The translations under genes were made by a program, and so were the position numbers. A stretch of 64,000 bases of DNA from Paraphoma chrysanthemicola (lineage: Eukaryota > Ascomycota > Dothideomycetes > Pleosporales > Phaeosphaeriaceae), in contig JAGMWG010000026.1 of NCBI GenBank assembly GCA_020744225.1, positions 400,762-464,761 on the forward strand, in the 5' to 3' direction. The notes below the pieces were generated by a model, which was not told the DNA's origin, ran no database searches, and saw only the letters and a list, made by a program, of their open reading frames with translations. Below are positions 33,110-42,994 of this stretch, one piece after another. The first letter of the stretch is position 1, and every line of letters starts with the position of its first letter.

Positions 33110-33515
33110 TTCAAGTCCTCGAACAGCGCTACACACCTTCCTCGGAGCTTTAGTAGCAGATATTATCTCTTATATCCAACTGCTTCTTAAAGATGCTTGT
33201 TTCTATTAATTACTTCTACTGCGTGATACACGTTTTGTCCACACTCTTCGTTCTCTATCCCAAAACACACAGCTTCTTTTTCGTCATAATGCTTGCAGAT
33301 TTAATTCTCTAGTTCGATAGGTAATGTGTTTAGCCCTTTGTTGATAGATTCCTTTATATTGCCTGTAAGAGTGATGTACCCCTTCTCGTCGAGACGTCCT
33401 CGATCGCCGGCTCGAAAATTGTTCCAGGGGTGAAACAATCCGCATTCGCACTGTCGTTATCTAGTTACCCGGCGGTAACGTCTAGTCTACCAATGCAGCT
33501 CTCTCTTTCCTCACC
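33110..33515 (-). pseudogene. Relic of an adenylate-forming (AMP-binding) acyl-CoA-synthetase-like enzyme
   Basis: Minus-strand pieces in neighbouring frames match the C-terminal core of the ANL superfamily in order: DVTAG-stop-LDNDSANADCF (equivalent of the NVTAGYLxNxxAN region), then FRAGDRGRLDEKGYITLTG (the TGDxGxxDExGyxxxxGR hinge motif, here AGD and GN), KESINKG...PIELE (the KExINxGGxxxxPxExE motif, damaged), and VCFGIENEECGQNVYHAVEV (the C-terminal subdomain). It has a frameshift near 33475 and several stops, and the ATP-binding P-loop region was not found upstream. Peroxisomal CoA-synthetase-like members are the closest match in my judgement. Confidence 0.6.
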
Positions 33516-34233
33516 TCCCAATAATTCCTTTTTACTTGCATCAAGACTGCAAAGCGCTATAGACCGAGACACTTGTCCACCTCTGACGTGATGACGTCAA
33601 TTCAATATCAACTTCAAGTCGCAATTTCATTGAATGCGAATACTCGATCAGCATGGTAACCGAGATTTCTACAATAGCTCAAGTTGCGTCCGATGCACAT
33701 CATGAGTTCCAACACACTGCTCTCATAGTATCTCCACAATCGAGCCGCTCCTCCTACCTGAACACAATTAGCGGAAATGGGTAAATGCTGGATTATCTAC
33801 CGTGACATGCTGATATTTCCCAGAAGCACTGGATCAATGATTCTACGTAGCCTTCCACAGGATGGTTCGCGCCTATTTCCTAACCAGGTAGATCTAGGTA
33901 TTCGCTAAAGTATACATAGACAAACTCGAAACCATGTCGTTAGCCAAAGGACAGTCGTACAATCCATTGCGATGTCGACTGCACAGGAAGAGATACCTGC
34001 TGACCGATTTATTTCCGTGGAATATATCACGTATAACCCTTGGTGAGAGTATTCTTGCTCACTATCTTGAAATGAGTGACTACGTCATCGAAGCCATGTT
34101 TACCTTCATGCGCGCCTAGACCAAACTATCAAGGCTCACAAAAACTGCCTTAGTGGAATACTTAGGTACCGAGAGAGGGATGCCAGAAAGGGGTATGCCG
34201 AATTTTCCCGCGGGGTACTTGTGAGAATACAAA

Positions 34234-34640
34234 TATAAGTTGACACGCGCTTTCACCAGGATTTTCTCCGCTCTAATGCAGTTCAGTATGCGACTTTCAT
34301 TAACCATAGAAGAACTCGATCTCGTTAGCAGGCATCTCTCCATCATCAATGACATCTGGAATTCCGGAAACGAGCTATCTACGTCCGAGATTGTGCAGAC
34401 AGATCGCAGCGTCCTGTGTACAGGCGTTGCCGTCTTCGCTTAAACACCGCTGGAGTGTCTACGACTGCAGCGAAAAGCATATTACATGAGCTACGTCAGA
34501 GATGTGAGGTGAGCTACAGAGAGCGAAAAGCTGGAGTGCCAGCTTTGCGAGAAAGTCTAAAATATCTGCAGCAGTAGGGCACCGTAATATATTGATATTA
34601 GTGCGCGATCGCAATCCTGAACTGATAGCGTGATGTTCGA
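34234..34640 (+). pseudogene. Relic of a class I terpene cyclase
   Basis: The plus-strand frame contains FSMRLSLTIEELDLVSRHLS followed by NDIWNSGNE at 34348-34374, which corresponds to the NSE/DTE metal-binding motif N-D-x-x-S-x-x-x-E, with the Ser position replaced by Asn, and then VLCTGVAVFA. A TAA stop and a frame change follow near 34443, after which GVSTTAAKSILHELRQRCE and LRESLKYLQQ continue in the next frame as expected for the C-terminal helices. Further stops follow. The upstream DDxxD/E motif was not identified. In intact enzymes these motifs bind Mg2+ for cyclisation of prenyl diphosphates. Confidence 0.55.
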
Positions 34641-35242
34641 ACTTGTGCTCGTAAGGCGGCCAAATTGTTGGAGTTAACACTGCGCAACGATGCTCGTGCT
34701 ATCAATTTAGGAGATGTGGACAAGGTTTTCTCGTCATTTTAATTTCACGAGTTCTTCATGGGATACAGGAAATAGAGCTATTGAAATCAGTTATCTTACC
34801 AGAAAGAAGACTTGCAGTATCGCTCAATCCAGCGATTCGCTGCAATTACTCACTAAAATTCCATGACTCTGATAATATGTTAGTCATAGTGGTAGTGCAA
34901 GAATTCATAATACGTAGCTAATTTCGCTAACAGTACTGGATGGCGACGAGGTCAGCTGATCCCACCCCGTCATTGGTTTATGACTACTCTTTTAAACACT
35001 TGCCGACAAAAGTGCCAATTCCGTAGTTGCTGTGCAAAGCTCATCTACTTTGCCCTGGCGCTGAACCTCTAACTAGCTTTCATCAGGGGTAACTAGTGTC
35101 GAATTGTCCTAATCTGTCACATGTGTGGTCATCGTTGCTCATGTCTTGATCCTGCTTTGCAGCGGTGGCCTTCACAGGAGTCGGAGGCACATAAACACGC
35201 GGGCGATACTCGCATGGCGACCCACCATGACCTATGGACTGG
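34641..35242. other. Intergenic, nothing recognised
   Basis: AT-rich, no open frames of note. Confidence 0.55.
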
Positions 35243-35452
35243 TCATGCAACTATTTTCATATTCTTTGCCAAGTATATAGTATCGTGTGTATAGTTAACT
35301 TCTTTCAATCGATCCTCCGAACGTGTACGTTCTAGCTGTAATTGTCGGAGCGTTCTGTCTAGATGAAGCAAGAGGGAGAGTTTGTGGTATGCACGCGTAA
35401 CGACTTTGTTTTCTGAACCGAACGGAATCCCAAGAGTTTCGTATAAATCCAT
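35243..35452 (-). pseudogene. Orphan J-domain fragment with HPD changed to HLD
   Basis: 69 residues from ATG 35452. MDLYETLGIPFGSENKVV and TRAYHKLSLLLHLDRT match helices I-II and the loop of a J domain, and RLKEVNYTHDTIYLAKN matches helix III. The invariant HPD tripeptide, required to stimulate Hsp70, reads H-L-D (codons CAT CTA GAC, residues 30-32). CTA differs from the expected CCA by one CpA to TpA change. There is no anchor, Gly/Phe region or substrate-binding part. Either a decayed gene or an inactive J-like miniprotein. It is unrelated in layout to the intact J protein at 7815. Confidence 0.5.
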
Positions 35453-35500
35453 GGTGAACTAGCATTCAAAGACAACATTTGAAGAATTGATCATCTAATG

Positions 35501-35565
35501 CGGGGTTGGTCGAGCAGCGCAGAGTTGGTCGAGCGTTGTTTGAGCAACCCCGTACTGCTCGACCA
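35501..35565. repeat. Mosaic of short direct and inverted repeats
   Basis: CGGGGTTG (35501-35508) and TGGTCGAGCAG (35507-35517) both recur inverted at 35545-35552 and 35555-35565, and GTTGGTCGAGC recurs directly at about 35524. The arms are in an order that does not form one simple hairpin. Confidence 0.6.
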
Positions 35566-36334
35566 GCGCGAGATTAGCTGCTGAGAAGGCCCAATCCCAC
35601 TCGTCTGAAATTATTGCTTCCTCAACCTAAGAAATGTATTGTGAACGGGAGGAAACGAGGTTTTGTGATGATGCTACTAATCAAACAGTGCAATCCGTCA
35701 ATATCCTGGAAACTACCGAACGGAGTGCTGTCTCGCCGCAATGTACTAACGAGCGTACAACTCAGTCCTGCGCCTCTCTGCAACACCTCCTGCATGAGCG
35801 GCAAAAGACCGATGGAGCTAGGACTTGCCAGAGTGGAGACACGAAGGAGTCGGCATCGTCAATCCTGATCATCTAATTCGGAATGAATACGGTGGTAATT
35901 GTCGCGGTTGATGGTCGCGTTGACCCCACCGCCGTCAATCAACAGATTGCAAATGCAGGTAGGATGACCTGCGCGATCGAGGTGTGTGGCGTTAGATTTT
36001 GCTTGCTGGCTGCAGGCCTCTGGCGTTGGAAGCAGTGTCCGTCATGGTGACCAGATAGCATTTCAGTATGAATAGTGAGGTGCCGATGAGGTGGTCCGCA
36101 TCGCATGGCCAGTCGCGCTTCAGTTACTGCAAACGAAGCCTGCTTAGGTTGTGTCAATTGGCTATGGCCGTCGACGGTGACGCTGGTCGTGCCCGTAGCG
36201 TGCGTGGCAGTCGATGGGTCAGAGAAACTGCCCAGAGACGGCAGCGTATTCGCCATTGAGATCGGCGCTGGTAAAGCCTTGTCATTTTGAGACTGGCACC
36301 CAGCATATTCTCCTCCTCCTCCATCTCTGTCCCT
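35566..36334. other. Small unsupported ORFs
   Basis: Two ATG-initiated frames exist: 35634-35876 plus (80 residues) and complement 35939-36256 (105 residues, MANTLPSLGSFSDPST start). Neither shows a known motif. Not called as genes. Confidence 0.4.
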
Positions 36335-38017
36335 TTAAGCCAGTCTAGCCCCAAGTTTTCTAAAACCCTGCAACCGAATATCCTCATCACCTGCCAACAC
36401 TGTGTTGCCCGCAAGGAACATCCTGTTCACGAAGTTCCTTACTTCTTGCAATGAATTCTGCTCTGCAGTAGCGGAGTGCCATATTTCAGGAGCAGAGACG
36501 CGCCTACTGTCTTTCTTCAGCTGCTGCACGAAGTTTTCTCGTGGGCCTGAGAGCTGCCTTGTCAGGCTCTGCAAGCTACCATCTGGATTCAGCAATTGCT
36601 TGTTGGGATCAAAGACGAGTAACACGAATTCGCCACCAGCCTGACGCTGCACTAGAGCTGCGGCCCAGAGGCTCCAGCTTAGTTTTCTCTGCTTCCTTTC
36701 GATAGCGTTGGATTCGCACGTAGTAAAGAGGGCAACGCGAACAACGCCGTTTGGTCGGCACTTGAAGAAGGAATTAAATGTATCCGCCCGGTCGCAAGCG
36801 CTGGCGCTCAGATCCATAAGCTTCTTTAGTCGCTGCTTCTCCTCTCGATCTTTGTAGACAAGAGGCCTGGGATGGATGTACGGGGCCTCGAATTCGTCCG
36901 TCTCCTGGGTAAAGGGCTCCAAGCTGTTAAGGAGAGTAGAGATAGATTTGATGTAGTAGTCGAACATTCCTATCGCTCCTGTCCCTACACTAATCTCATG
37001 CTGTATTCCGTCGTCATTGCCATGGAATGAAATATTGTCGCCAGGTGCAGGCGATTCCGTCGACACCGGGTCTGCATTGGTGGCATGATCGTTCAACCAG
37101 CTCAGCCAAAGCTTGCCCACTGTATCACATGGCATAATCAGTTGATGTTGGAAAAGACTTTGATCTTTCTTCGCTGGCACTTCGTTGCTGATCCAGAAAG
37201 TTGGTAGTTTACGGCCGCGAACCTCCAGGCAGAGCACTCTCGCGAGCGTATGTGTAGCCCGAATCCGAAGAGTTGTCCCAATCACGATGATGGCGTCCGG
37301 CTTGGCATTTAGATCGTTAATACTGCAATTGCTAATGGCTTGGAGGTCGGGATTGTATTCGTTATACATAACCACCCACGGCAGGAGCTTCCCAACTTGA
37401 TAAGCGCATTCTCGCATGGGCCGGCGGTTTGAGGAAGCTCGAGCATTTCGCTGTTGACTGCAAGCATCGCAGGGAATATCCTTCGCGCTGCTGTATCGCA
37501 TTGGGTCGAAGGCGGGATACTTTGTATGACATGTATCGCACTTGGCGATCGACACATCTCCGTGCATTCGAATCACTGTCTTCCATGGTGGCTCGACCGG
37601 GATGTCGACATCGGAGTCGAGAATCCTCGCGTCAAGTCCGTCAATGTTCTGCTGATAAATTCGCAGCAAGCAGCCCTTGTCTTGTAATGCCTTGAAGAGC
37701 CTGTATGTGGAGGGAATGTCTTCGCTCGGCGCCTGGTGAATGGTTTGAACAAGCTTGTAAAAGTGATCCGTAGACTCCTTTGTCCGGTAGACTTGTGTAA
37801 TATCGAAACTGTCCTTGCCACCAGACTTTCCAAACAAGCCGGTCTTGGAGCGAAAGTCAGGAACTAAGAGGGTGAGCTACACACTTGTGTATGACTGCAG
37901 GACCAACTTACTTCCCCGTGACGTACCCAGTCCAGCACCAGCAATGACTATGATTCGCTTCCTACCCGCCAAATCATCAAAGGCTCTTCGCCCGTCTTCT
38001 TGTGATATCGTGTCCAT
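36335..38017 (-). CDS. Sirtuin (Sir2-family NAD-dependent deacylase) with unknown C-terminal domain
   Basis: Proposed complement(join(36335-37863, 37912-38017)), 544 residues; the 48-nt intron has donor GTAAGT and acceptor TTAG. Splicing joins GAGLGTSRG to IPDFRSKTGLFG, restoring the canonical NAD-binding GAGxSxxxGIPDFRS motif (Gly replaces Ser in GLGTS). Further hallmarks are QNIDGLD (107-113), the catalytic His in MHGD (136), zinc ligands C144/C147 and C167/C170, GTTLR (231-235) and SNEVP near 262. This family removes acyl groups from lysine using NAD, and in fungi often acts in chromatin silencing. About 230 residues beyond the catalytic core include VALFTTCESNAIERKQRK and GGEFVLLVFDPNKQLLN. 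This extension matches no domain I know. It is intact apart from the GLG variation. Confidence 0.85.
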
Positions 38018-38120
38018 GTTAGTAAGCGGTATGATGAAAGTAGTCATTGAAGACCGGACTGTCAGGCTCGCTACGAGCAAAGACGCGGAGGGACACGTTG
38101 TTTCCTGTGTTGCATCGTAC

Positions 38121-38550
38121 GCTGACTTTGCGGATGTAAAGATCTGCACAGAGCACGTGCACACTATCTTCAGTGTACAAGCCGAGTTTCGTACATATTC
38201 AATGGGGGAGGCTGGACAATGTTGTGTGTGAAGGGTCAAGATCAGACCCCGCGAGCCTTGCGCATTGACCATCCGTACTGGTAAGTGCACTCCCGTGATT
38301 GAAAATACAACCGATCGGTACAATCCACAGCAGTGGATGAACACAGCTGTAGGGCTGACTTTGCGGATGTAAAAATTGGCATAGAGCATGTGCACACTAT
38401 CCCCAGTGTACACGCCAATTTTCGTATATATTCAATGAGGGAGGCTGGACAATGTTGTGTGTGAAGGGTCAAGATCAGACCCCGCGACGCTTGCGCATTG
38501 AACAACAACTAATTGGTACAATCCACAGCGGTGGATGAACACAACTGTAA
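38121..38550. repeat. Two tandem copies of a ~233-bp sequence
   Basis: Copy 1 starts at 38121 and copy 2 at 38354, both with GCTGACTTTGCGGATGTAAA. They share a long block around 38200-38270 and 38432-38502, and both end with AATCCACAGC(A/G)GTGGATGAAC. Copy 2 lacks about 36 bp. The array lies just upstream of the sirtuin gene, overlapping its likely promoter. Confidence 0.8.
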
Positions 38551-41500
38551 GTTCTCTCTAAACCTGTAAGCGCGGCTAGCTTGATTCGTTGATAGTTCAA
38601 AGCTTAGTCTGTAAAATACAAATGCGCTGAGATTTTTCCTTATTAAATGCGATCCCTTTGCTTCTGATAGTTCACAGGGGCAGACTCAACTAGGACGATT
38701 TCAATTGATCTGCATTTTCATAGCTATCGCCTATCATCTAAGCACTATAAGTGCGATGGTTTATGCTGGGATAAATCTAGATAGTCGCCCTGGCTTACAA
38801 CTAGTAAGTAGCCAAACCAGTCTATTTACGCTCTCTAAATTAAAAATTATAGATAATTTTTCTCGCAACCTCGCTACTCGGTCTCTGCTCGCTTCTATAA
38901 GTGTGGGACACTCGTATTAAACCCAGCTCGATGTAGGACGCCAGACATCAGAGCCCGGACTGGAGCTAGGAACTTTATCGGTATTTAATTAACATTCTTA
39001 GGACCACTCTGACTCATATCTCTTTACAGGCTCCAAGATCTGGCATAATTGACGATGAGTTTCTAGAAAGATGTCTGTCTTCGGACAGAAGAGAGGCCAA
39101 GATGGATACGGATATGTATTTGATCTACCTTAGCTAAGGGATCGTGTGCAAACAGCTCAGCCGCTTTGAACATAGTAGTGTTTAGGCTTTCAGCATTACA
39201 TGTTTCGATAGTATGCCTAGAAAGAACGATTCATCATTTCTCGTGCATATGCGACTTGCGTACAACCCAGCCCACCTGAAGATGGCTACCTCACCCTCCG
39301 CGCTCACCGAAATCGAAAAGGGCACGCTCGCAACTAGCTGGCTCGAATGTGTTCCACCGACACCACCACCTGACGAAGACTTCCGGTCGTTGGAGCGCAA
39401 GCGCGTTGGCCTAGCAGGAGAGGCGGTGCACCAGCTTGCCGTCACATCTGCGTGTCGCAAATCTGTGAGACACCGAAGACCTGCTCTTAGAGCAGAGTGC
39501 GTCGACTTTCAGGTCGATCAACTACCCACTCGCCTTCCACGGCAATTTCGGCCTATCCAGCAGCCGGGCAAGCATAACAACACCACGAAATAGCACCAAT
39601 TCATCGCGTACGACCGTTGCAGCACTAAGATGGCCTCATCTCCAATCTTTACAGAACATTGAGTGGCGTGAAGTCAGCCCCCCTGTGAGGGCGATGGGAG
39701 CCATCGCACGGCTCGAAGCTGGTCTGGACGAGGGCTGGATACCTGAATGACTCGAAATAATTTGGCCGTGTACTACGAGCATCACGGATGGCTGATACTC
39801 TGTAGAATGCCGTTCGAACCCATACAGATATAGGTTTGCGAAGATCCAAGCCTTCTGCGTTCAGCAAGACCGCAGCCAGCATACCCGACACAATGTTGCT
39901 TTCTAGGCGAACATGTCCAACAGTCCCGTGTTCAGTTGTGCGTCTGGTCGCACACACTTTTAAGTGGAATCGACAAGAGCTTTTGTCAGCTACACTCGAT
40001 AACATTGGAATCAACATCAATGTGCTTATAGTGTGCGCCGGCAGCGAGGTTGGCTTAGTTGCGCTGCCGCACCAGGAACTGGCCTTGATCCGACTGTGGC
40101 AATTGTGGTGTGCCTGAGTGGCAATCGTCAACGAACGAGATGCGCGATCTAGCTCAGTCAATCGAGAGCCTTGGACGACTGGACCGGTCTGGTCGGTAAT
40201 TGTTTTAAGGCAGTCGGCTGAGTGTAGGTTGACTTGAACAGATGGCATGGATCGAGTTCAAGGCCATCTCTCAATAGCGTACTTGAAGAGCTCCTTGGGT
40301 TTTGCGCTAGATAAGCGGGCAGCGATATGGGGCATGAAGTCGTCCGGATTGAGAAGCGGCTCACCAATGAGGCCTTCTTCGGAAAAGCCCAGCATAGGCC
40401 GCTGCACGACATGCCACCTGCTCTCCAGAGAACACGTAGCTCGGCTCCAAGCATGAACGGGACCTCCTCTCATTTTGTGCTGTTTCCACTGCGCAGGTGG
40501 AGGAGCTTCGCGTAGGCAGCAGCCACGCTCCTCAAGCTCAACCTTTCTCCAACTACCGACTATGGACTACCGCCGGCCGCATCTCCCTGCAAGCCCAGAT
40601 CTCTCAGTCTCCTCAATCCTCTCCAAAGCTAACCTTGCAACCTCCATTCCAGCCTCGAGCCGCGTGCTCCTGATTCCCACCCCGTGCCGCCGTTTACCAT
40701 CCAGGAGGCCCGCGCTGCCCCAAGAGCAACCACAAAAGACTTATCCAGGATCGGAGACGATAACATTGTCCTTGATCAGTACGCGCATTCTCGATCCGAC
40801 TTGGTCTGCCCTCTCAATACCTCTCTGTGTGCACCTGGAGCTGGTCCGGTGGTACTGTGGAGGTCGCTTGGACCGTGAGTGCCGGCTGAACTTCCGCCAC
40901 CGATCGCGTAAACTCATGGTGGTGTTTAAAATCTGCGTTCCTACCGAACGCCATCTGTTGCCGCGTCGGAGTCGAGTTTACTGTATTCTTGCCCGGTGGC
41001 AGAGCGGCGAGAGAGCTTTTGCCGGGCATAGGAAGGAGCTCAAATCGTGCTCACCAGTTGATCTTGCGCCATATGTTGCTGCGTTGGAGCTGGGTATTGG
41101 TTGTACGCTTTTACACTCGGGTAAAGCGTCGATCGCATGATTGGAAGTGGCTTGAACCGCGAGACCGGCTTGCGCCATGTGTTTGCGTCGTAGTTCGGGC
41201 CACCAACGCCCCTCGCCTTCGTCTTGTTATATGGCCGCCTCTCCCTCCATGAATTGCTGAAGGAGATTTACTTGTCCGATGGCGTGCAAAGGCTTGATCA
41301 AGATCGCGCTCTGACACTGATTGCAGCTTGGTTGGTGGCAGCATACCTGGTGTCGCGCCAAAGTCTCATTTTGAATTCGATGGCCATCCTCGCCATCTCT
41401 CGAGCAGATGCCCAAGAAGACGAGGGCATCGACAATGAAGGACACTACGATGATTCGGCCTAGCACAGAGAGGAGAGCTTAATCGTCGCCTCAATCGCCG

Positions 41501-41973
41501 TGATCAAGAAGCAAGGCGCCGCATGTAAGGAATGTGTAGGCGCGCACGAATTTGGGAGCGCTGGTAGTTCACTTCCCGTCCAACATCTGTGGGCAGTGGT
41601 TGTCGCTGATTGTTTTCATTCCTGCTTTTTGATTGTGCCTGCTTCAGTACGCCTTTTGGCCAGCAGTGACACGATCGTAAGATCTCGTGGAGCCGTGGTG
41701 GGAGCTGAGGAGGACTGGAACGTTGATGTGGCCAACGTATAGGCCTCGGAAATGTTGCCAAGGTCGTGACAAAGAGGCCGCCACATTTCCGACCATCGCT
41801 TGACCATCACTCAGAACGAGGTCAAAAGCTCGGAGGCAGATCAAGGCCGTCCGTGCGGGCTGCTTTGCAGCTGGCCGCCTATGTGTGCTACCTAGAGTGT
41901 GAAGGCTACTTCTCCCGGCGCCGCGATTTCTTCCCGCCGCGCGACGTGGACGGCGTCAGAGGCGCTTCTCTGT
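38551..41973. other. Gene-poor stretch, partly AT-rich
   Basis: 38600-39180 is AT-shifted and looks like a decayed repeat. ATG-started frames at 39249-39593 (plus) and complement 39649-40248 (199 residues) show no recognisable motif. 40475-41850 is a patchwork of overlapping frames. No gene defended. Confidence 0.45.
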
Positions 41974-42375
41974 ATGCACAATCTTAGGAAACCCACTAGC
42001 CTGAATGTAGCGCTGCTACATCGCTTTCCTCACACACTACAGCTAGTGTGGAACAAAATCTGGCGTCATCCTGTCTTGGTTGCGGCTGAGTTTCGGAGAC
42101 AATTTCCTAGTATGGCCATCATTGAGGTCGGAGACTTATTGCTATTTCTGTTCTGGCTGCAGTACGTTCATCTGTTATGGGCAGGGAAATATGACCCAAA
42201 AGAAAGGAGTAAAATGGTTACTTCTTTGAACTTGATTATTATGTTAGCCTTGATACAGTTAACGGAGACATTTCGCTTGGTGACTTTGTCGATCGAAAGC
42301 TTTCTGAAGTACTCTTTCTGGGCGTCAAGGATCTTTACGCTAGTACTTTTGAACCTTTTCTACGATGAAGTCTAG
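41974..42375 (+). CDS. Small multi-pass membrane protein, orphan
   Basis: 133 residues from ATG 41974 (MHNLRKPTSLNVALLHRF). Three hydrophobic segments: around IIEVGDLLLFLFWLQYVHLL, LNLIIMLALIQLTETF and the C-terminal FWASRIFTLVLLNLFY. Basic residues lie between segments 1 and 2 (KYDPKERSK). Unlike the surrounding sequence it reads as intact protein. No family recognised. Its 3' end overlaps the convergent gene by 41 bp. Confidence 0.5.
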   Translation: MHNLRKPTSLNVALLHRFPHTLQLVWNKIWRHPVLVAAEFRRQFPSMAIIEVGDLLLFLFWLQYVHLLWAGKYDPKERSKMVTSLNLIIMLALIQLTETFRLVTLSIESFLKYSFWASRIFTLVLLNLFYDEV

Positions 42376-42847
42376 TAGGGCTTTGCATTTCGGACACCTG
42401 AGGGAGAACTGTGCTGGGGCGTGACGGCCTCAGGAGAATATGGCCGAGGCTGGCAGCTGATGCTGCTCGCGCTGTTGACTTTTGCGGGAGTAGTGGTAGA
42501 GCCTCTGGAGGATAGGATGCGACGGCCCCAGGGGAATGGGGTGTGACGGCTTTGGGAGTATTGGGCGTGACGACCTCAAGGGAATATGGCGGAAGCCGGG
42601 ACTTTATGCTGCTCGTGCCGTTGATGGCCTCGGAAGAACATGTGGAGGGCTGAGAGCTGATACTACATGCACCGTTGGTCTTCGCGGGGGTGATGGCAGA
42701 TTGTCCGCTGGTATTGAGACACGTCTTCGTTTCTTGAATTGCTGACATGGATGTCGCTCGATATGCCCCCACTTTAATGGCTTCATGTACTTTGATTGAT
42801 CGTCTTAGGCAATCTTTCTTCATAGCCTGGGAAATATCTGCGCACAT
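42335..42847 (-). CDS. Pro-rich repeat protein, orphan
   Basis: 170 residues from ATG 42847 (MCADISQAMKKDCLRRSIK). The middle holds a degenerate 8-residue repeat (PNTPKAVT, PHSPGAVA and relatives), encoded by three contiguous 24-bp units at 42519-42590 plus a related copy near 42420. The ends are basic. No membrane segment and no known family. It is convergent with, and overlaps by 41 bp, the membrane-protein gene at 41974. Low-complexity composition makes the call uncertain. Confidence 0.35.
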   Translation of the reverse strand: MCADISQAMKKDCLRRSIKVHEAIKVGAYRATSMSAIQETKTCLNTSGQSAITPAKTNGACSISSQPSTCSSEAINGTSSIKSRLPPYSLEVVTPNTPKAVTPHSPGAVASYPPEALPLLPQKSTARAASAASLGHILLRPSRPSTVLPQVSEMQSPTRLHRRKGSKVLA

Positions 42848-42950
42848 ATCGTATCCTCTACCTCTCCTGCGATGTATTGGAAAAGGAACTCAGGTTCCTG
42901 CTTCGGCCGTCTTTTTGCTGGGAGCATGCTCCTTCTTGTAGCTTTTTGGC

Positions 42951-42994
42951 ATGGCACATTGTCTTTGGATGGCACATTGTCTTTGGATGGCACA
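42951..42994 (+). repeat. 18-bp tandem repeat, 2.4 copies
   Basis: ATGGCACATTGTCTTTGG at 42951-42968 and 42969-42986, followed by the first 8 bases again. Confidence 0.9.

Noticed and set aside
38705..38920. 71-codon ORF in AT-rich DNA
   Set aside because: Lies in a RIP-like decayed stretch and looks like a chance frame.
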